Of a stretch of 64,000 bases of DNA, positions 60,218-64,000 are shown piece by piece. The notes beneath the pieces are model-generated. The model did not search any database. It was not told where the DNA came from and was given only the letters and a program-made list of their open reading frames with translations. The DNA is taken from positions 930,001 to 994,000 of the forward strand of contig JAPLFG010000003.1 of the NCBI GenBank assembly GCA_026390795.1, read 5' to 3'. Both the position numbers and the translations under genes were made by a program. Source of the DNA: Ignavibacteriales bacterium. GTDB lineage: Bacteria; Bacteroidota; Ignavibacteria; Ignavibacteriales; Melioribacteraceae. Within the stretch, counting starts at the first letter, position 1. Every line of letters begins with the position of its first letter.

Positions 60218-62278
60218 TTATTTTATCTCAAAAAGAGAGTCGGCTAAATTTGTATTTACTTCAATTGAAGAAGTAATTAAATCTATGGCGCCTTGAGCTG
60301 TAACCAAACTCATCTTAAAAGCGTATTTCACTCCCTGAACATCACGGTAATCATCAAAATCAATAGTCTGTGTTGCCCCGGCTCCTTCGGCTATTGTTCG
60401 AACAATAAGTCCGGAATTCACATCGTAATAATTTGTAGCTTTTTTACCGGATGGGTATGTAAATGTAACAACGTACGCCTCTTTATTATTAATCGTTTCC
60501 ATTCCCGTTAATTCGGTTTTAACATTATTCTTTCCGTATTCGAGCATTGAGTAGAGAGAACCAAGTTTCATTTGTTCAACTTGTTCCGGTGTCATATTCT
60601 GCTCTTGTCCCATTGAACTTGACTTCCCTTTTTCTCCATCAAAAACAGTAGTCTGCTGTCCAACTCCAAAATCAACCAGCTGATAAAATTTGTTAGGAGC
60701 TTTTTGAGATTGCGTCATAGTAATATTCATTCCCTGCATAGCACCGGACATCTTTGTTGTTTTGTCTTTGACCTTAAGGATATTTTCTTTGCCGCCGATC
60801 GCTTCGATGTATTTATTAAGAACTTGATCAACATTAACTCCTTCCGGAACTTTCTTCACGTTAGGATCGTATTTCTCTCCGTAGGTATCAAGATAATCAA
60901 TTTTACCGCTAACGCTGAATTTGGAAATATTTTTTGCAATCTCCTGAGCATTGCCAACGATTACGATATTTGCGTTATTCGGTTTAATATATTTTTTAGC
61001 GACGGCTTGAACATCATCAACAGAAACGGCACTCAAGTTCTTGAGATAATTTTTATAGTAATCCTTTGGAAGATTGTAACGAGCAATATTAATTGCGAAA
61101 TTGGCTATAGTTGCCGGTTGTTCGAGAGTGCGTATAAAAGTTCCGGATAATAAATTTTTGGCATTCTGTAATTCTGTTTCACTAACTTTTTCATTTCTAA
61201 TTTTCTTCATTTCGTTCATAATTTCTGTAATGGCGCTATCCGTAACCGCGTTTCTAACTTTTGTTGAAGCGGAGAAACTTCCAATTAGTTTATCCGGGCT
61301 CAAACTTGAGTATGCACCGTAAGTATACGCTTTAGCTTCTCTTAAGTTCATAAATAATCTTCCGGTTGCGCTGCCACCTAATATTAAATTGGCAACCCTA
61401 GCTTTCATTGCATCTTCGCTACCGATTGGTAATTCAACAGGATAGCAAACAGAAATAACAGATTGAACTGAACTTGCACGGTCAACGAGTTCAACTTTAG
61501 TTACAATCGGTGCCTTAGGTGTTTGATAAGTATTCTTTGGAACATCTTTTTTCTCCCATTTGCCGAGATATTTTTCAACTAAAGATTTTGCTTTTGCTTT
61601 GCTTATATCGCCAACAATAGCGAGATATGAAATGTTTGGTCTGAAGTATGTGTCAACGTATTTTGAACACATATCAAGAGTAATTGATTTCACACTTTCT
61701 TCCGTCTGAGATTCTCCGTACGGATGTTCTTTGCCGTACATTACCGCATCAGAAACCCTCTGGGAAATCTGATCCGGATCATCTTTTTGATAAGCTAATC
61801 CTGATAATGTTTGTTTTCTGATCTTTTCAAGTTCTTCCTGCTTGAATTCGTGATTCAATATGATATCGGAAACAATTTCCATAATTTTTTCTGCGTATTT
61901 AGAAAGACCGGATGCACCGATGCCCGATGAGGAAGTTGACAGCGATGCGCCGAGAAAATCAATTTCCTCGTCGAGTTTATCCTTTGTTCTGCTTTTAGTT
62001 CCAGTACGTAAAAGTTCTCCCGCGGCAGAAACATAGCCAGCATTTTTCCCTTCAATAACCGGGTCTGAATCAACGACTAAACTAAATGTTACTTCCGGCA
62101 ATTTGTGGTTTTCTACAACGAATACTTTAAGACCGTTTGCAAGTACGAACGACTCGGCATTGCCGATTTTCACTTCAGGTGCAGGACCGGGCTGAGGACG
62201 TTTACTTCTATCCAGCTGCGCGTTAGAAATTGCCGCAGTGAATAAAATCAACATTAATACTAAAATTTTGTTTTTCAT
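60218..62278 (-). CDS. M16-family protease-like protein without zinc motif, with C-terminal LolA-like domain
   Basis: A 686-aa exported protein (signal VLMLILFTAAISNAQ). Residues 30-470 are two M16 (insulinase/processing-peptidase) domains, but the HxxEH zinc motif is missing where expected (AGYVSAAGELLRTG), so this is the non-catalytic partner of the heterodimer with the downstream-oriented M16 gene beside it. Residues about 478-686 form an extra domain: NKYIEAIGGKENILKVKDKT, GMNITMTQSQKAPNKFYQ, then antiparallel strands to the end, like LolA/LppX-type lipid-binding folds. GGAG lies 8 nt before the ATG. Cotranscribed with the active M16 gene. Confidence 0.85.
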   Translation of the reverse strand: MKNKILVLMLILFTAAISNAQLDRSKRPQPGPAPEVKIGNAESFVLANGLKVFVVENHKLPEVTFSLVVDSDPVIEGKNAGYVSAAGELLRTGTKSRTKDKLDEEIDFLGASLSTSSSGIGASGLSKYAEKIMEIVSDIILNHEFKQEELEKIRKQTLSGLAYQKDDPDQISQRVSDAVMYGKEHPYGESQTEESVKSITLDMCSKYVDTYFRPNISYLAIVGDISKAKAKSLVEKYLGKWEKKDVPKNTYQTPKAPIVTKVELVDRASSVQSVISVCYPVELPIGSEDAMKARVANLILGGSATGRLFMNLREAKAYTYGAYSSLSPDKLIGSFSASTKVRNAVTDSAITEIMNEMKKIRNEKVSETELQNAKNLLSGTFIRTLEQPATIANFAINIARYNLPKDYYKNYLKNLSAVSVDDVQAVAKKYIKPNNANIVIVGNAQEIAKNISKFSVSGKIDYLDTYGEKYDPNVKKVPEGVNVDQVLNKYIEAIGGKENILKVKDKTTKMSGAMQGMNITMTQSQKAPNKFYQLVDFGVGQQTTVFDGEKGKSSSMGQEQNMTPEQVEQMKLGSLYSMLEYGKNNVKTELTGMETINNKEAYVVTFTYPSGKKATNYYDVNSGLIVRTIAEGAGATQTIDFDDYRDVQGVKYAFKMSLVTAQGAIDLITSSIEVNTNLADSLFEIK

Positions 62279-62311
62279 TTTTATTACTCCGTTATGTTTT
62301 CAATTCTTAAT

Positions 62312-62369
62312 TGTCATTACACGCAATGCATCTCTAACCGGTTAGTAAAAGAGATACTACACAATGACA
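62312..62369. repeat. Nested inverted-repeat element between the M16 genes
   Basis: Outer arms TGTCATT / AATGACA (62312-62318, 62363-62369), inner arms ATCTCT / AGAGAT (62330-62335, 62350-62355), and a central 10-bp palindrome TAACCGGTTA (62335-62344). The outer ends resemble the GTCATTCC-type ends of the element at 48319. Could be a decayed REP copy or an mRNA stem between two cotranscribed genes. Confidence 0.5.
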
Positions 62370-62372
62370 TTG

Positions 62373-63698
62373 TTATTTCTTCTCCATTGATTTCGGTAAG
62401 TAATAGAGAGTAACTCTATTTTCTTTTGTCAAATATTTATTTGCAACTTGTTTGATGTCTTCACGTGTAACTTTCATATAACGCTGGAGTTCTGTATTGA
62501 TCAAATTTGCATCTCCGAAATAAACAAAGTAGTTGGCAAGACTTTGGCCAATTCCCTGTACAGTCGAATTTCTTGTAACAAAATCCGTTTCAACTTGATT
62601 TTTAATCTTTTGAAATTCTGTTTCGGTAATTAAATCTTTTTTTACTTTTTCAATTTCGGCATCAATTGACGATTCTAAATCTTCCGCTTTAATACCTTTG
62701 TTAGCAATAGCGAGAGCAATAAATAATCCGGGATCTTCCAATGGGAAAGGAATTGATTGAACCTGAACAGCTTTCTGTTCTTTGTCTTTAATTTCTTTTG
62801 TCATTCTCGAACTTTCACCGCCTGTAAGTAATGTACCCAACATACTCAGAGCATAGTAATCCGCTGTCCCTTGCGCAGGCATATGATATGCTTGAAGAAC
62901 AAGCGGAAGCGAAACATTATCATATACAATATCTCTAACTTCGGCAGTTTTAACCGGCTCCACTTCCTTAGGGCGAACAATAGTTTCTTTTCCTTTTGAA
63001 ATTTCACTAAAATATTTTTTTATGAGTTCTTTGGTTTTTGCGACGTCAATATCTCCGGCGATAGTTAAAGTTGCATTTTGCGGAACATAGTACATCTTAT
63101 AAAATGCAATAAACTCATCCAGCTTTGCCTGATCTATGTATTGAGCCGAACCGATAGGAGTCCATCTGTAAGGATGAACCTTGTAGGCATTACCAAATAA
63201 TTTTTCAATAAGTGTTCCATACGGACGATTATCAAGGCTTTGTTTGCGTTCTTCTTTTACAACCTTACGTTGGGTTTCGACGCCAATGCTATCGATCTTT
63301 AAGTGCATCATTCTTTCGGATTCCATGTACAATCCAAGCTCAAGCTGGTTTGAAGGGAGATTCTCGTAGTAGTAAGTTCTATCGAAAGAAGTGTTTGCAT
63401 TAAGCGAGCCGCCTGCTGCTTCAATAATTTTAAAATATTCACCTCGTTTAATATTAGGAGAACCCTCAAACATTAGATGTTCAAAGAAATGCGCGAAACC
63501 TGTTCTTTGAGGATCTTCGTTCTTACTTCCAACATGATAAAGTACCGACACCGCTACTATTGGAGTAGTATTATCTTGATGCAGGATTACGTTCAATCCA
63601 TTATCTAACTTGTACTGAACGAAATTAATTTTCTTCGATTGTGCATTGACAAGCACAAATCCTGCTAATAGAAAAAGCAAAATGAGTTTGCGTTTCAT
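62373..63698 (-). CDS. M16-family zinc metalloprotease (active subunit)
   Basis: A 441-aa exported protease: signal peptide (LILLFLLAGFVLVNAQ), then two M16 halves with the inverted zinc motif HFFEH (H70, E73, H74 in TGFAHFFEHLMFEG) and the distal Glu in KEERKQSLDNRPYG. M16 enzymes degrade small peptides inside a closed chamber; here the chamber is likely completed by the inactive partner encoded next. ATG at 63698 has AAGGAG 8 nt upstream; an in-frame extension to 63842 contains a hydrophobic false N-terminus and is rejected. Confidence 0.93.
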   Translation of the reverse strand: MKRKLILLFLLAGFVLVNAQSKKINFVQYKLDNGLNVILHQDNTTPIVAVSVLYHVGSKNEDPQRTGFAHFFEHLMFEGSPNIKRGEYFKIIEAAGGSLNANTSFDRTYYYENLPSNQLELGLYMESERMMHLKIDSIGVETQRKVVKEERKQSLDNRPYGTLIEKLFGNAYKVHPYRWTPIGSAQYIDQAKLDEFIAFYKMYYVPQNATLTIAGDIDVAKTKELIKKYFSEISKGKETIVRPKEVEPVKTAEVRDIVYDNVSLPLVLQAYHMPAQGTADYYALSMLGTLLTGGESSRMTKEIKDKEQKAVQVQSIPFPLEDPGLFIALAIANKGIKAEDLESSIDAEIEKVKKDLITETEFQKIKNQVETDFVTRNSTVQGIGQSLANYFVYFGDANLINTELQRYMKVTREDIKQVANKYLTKENRVTLYYLPKSMEKK

Positions 63699-63751
63699 TA
63701 AGACAGCTCCTTTTGATATTATTTGATTAGATCTTCTCGTGGTTTTCACTT

Positions 63752-63783
63752 TAAACTTAGCAAATTCTTTAAAAGATTGCGAA
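63752..63783 (-). promoter_or_regulatory. Candidate promoter of the M16 operon
   Basis: Minus strand TTCG (63780-63783), 20 bp, TAAGTTTA (63752-63759): one mismatch in each box to TTTG / TAnnTTTG, and very like the efflux-operon promoter. It lies 54 nt before the M16 ATG. Confidence 0.37.
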
Positions 63784-63936
63784 TAAATAAACATTCTCAG
63801 AACCATTAGGTTTACCATAAATATTGAAAATTTTACTTTCAAAATCCCATCAATCCTCAGTATAAAAAATAGTATTTCAAATCACTCTCTCTTTTTGTTA
63901 TTATGCAACTGTTTTTGAAGGGTAACCGGCGGATTG

Positions 63937-64000
63937 ATGAAAAAAATTTTACTAAGACTTTTCACAACAGTTTTATTTCTGTCATTTATTGAAATTCCCG
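63937..64000 (+). CDS. Start of an exported or membrane protein, cut by the right edge
   Basis: ATG at 63937 opens a frame that runs off the window: MKKILLRLFTTVLFLSFIEIP, a signal-peptide or first-membrane-segment-like start (two Lys, then hydrophobic). GGCGGAT lies a few nt upstream. Divergent from the M16 operon across 238 nt. Nothing can be said about its function. Confidence 0.6.
   Translation, partial: MKKILLRLFTTVLFLSFIEIP

Noticed and set aside
60704-61150. 148-aa plus-strand ORF inside the inactive M16 gene
   Set aside because: Antisense shadow with Phe/Ile/Asn-rich composition typical of reversed coding strand; no ribosome site or domain.
1-64000. tRNA or rRNA genes
   Set aside because: I looked through the intergenic stretches for cloverleaf-type T-arm and acceptor patterns and saw none; a tRNAscan-SE run would settle it.

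Overview
The window is AT-rich chromosomal DNA from a bacterium of the Bacteroidota/Chlorobi lineage, most likely a member of Ignavibacteria or a close relative. Grounds for this: a plant/Bacteroidota-type long IspG (652 aa), a RprX/RprY-like two-component pair, a TonB receptor paired with a DUF4249-like lipoprotein, DUF3667, DUF6132 and M49 proteins, Bacteroidota-style promoter boxes (TTTG, 19-20 bp, TAnnTTTG), and a Rieske/cytochrome b6 operon with multihaem cytochromes. Shine-Dalgarno-like GGAG/AGGAG motifs and TTG/GTG starts are common, which is less typical of Bacteroidia proper. The assignment is inference from gene content; no rRNA or other phylogenetic marker was tested.

Layout. 1-2.7 kb: end of an SPFH protein, a DUF971 protein, then leftward TlpA/ResA-like thioredoxin, DUF6132 and RlpA. 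2.9-6.2 kb: TonB receptor plus lipoprotein partner. 6.3-12.2 kb: carAB, a lone receiver protein and a secreted/outer-membrane protein. 12.2-15.6 kb: dnaG overlapping a cytoplasmic GH13 enzyme. 15.7-20.3 kb: DJ-1/PfpI, ispG, then nif3 and a zinc-ribbon coiled-coil gene behind a leader that contains a terminator. 20.4-22.5 kb: pabB-pabC divergent from pabA (para-aminobenzoate synthesis). 22.5-27.9 kb: MauE-thioredoxin fusion, GNAT, flavin reductase, prolyl aminopeptidase-like lipoprotein, radA and an MlaF-type ABC ATPase. 28-32.6 kb: quinol-oxidising respiratory operon (possible 34-aa membrane peptide, Rieske, cytochrome b6/IV, 9-haem cytochrome, 7-haem NapC-like cytochrome). 32.8-37.8 kb: DUF2339-like membrane protein, a secreted Cys-cluster repeat protein and the divergent RprXY-like system. 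37.8-40.3 kb: MATE-like transporter, TrpF-like protein, GNAT. 40.4-45.2 kb: tight operon Trm112-like, FAD oxidase, TPR protein, clpX. 45.2-53.6 kb: DUF3667, a secreted protein of the family often labelled asparagine synthetase B, FAH-family enzyme, FmdB-type zinc ribbon, a second two-component system, M49 peptidase, ArsC-like, HAD. 53.7-60.1 kb: tetR-tolC-mfp-RND efflux operon with a near-perfect promoter. 60.2-63.7 kb: paired inactive/active M16 proteases; a new secreted or membrane protein begins at the right edge.

The window is mostly housekeeping and envelope genes packed closely, with bidirectional terminators between convergent genes. I see no phage, IS element, CRISPR array, toxin-antitoxin or defence island, and no tRNA or rRNA. 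The items most worth a second look are the respiratory operon with its possible small membrane subunit, the terminator directly against the nif3 start codon with a short leader ORF before it, the Cys-cluster repeat protein beside RprXY with a candidate direct-repeat operator, and a 7-bp degenerate repeat array.
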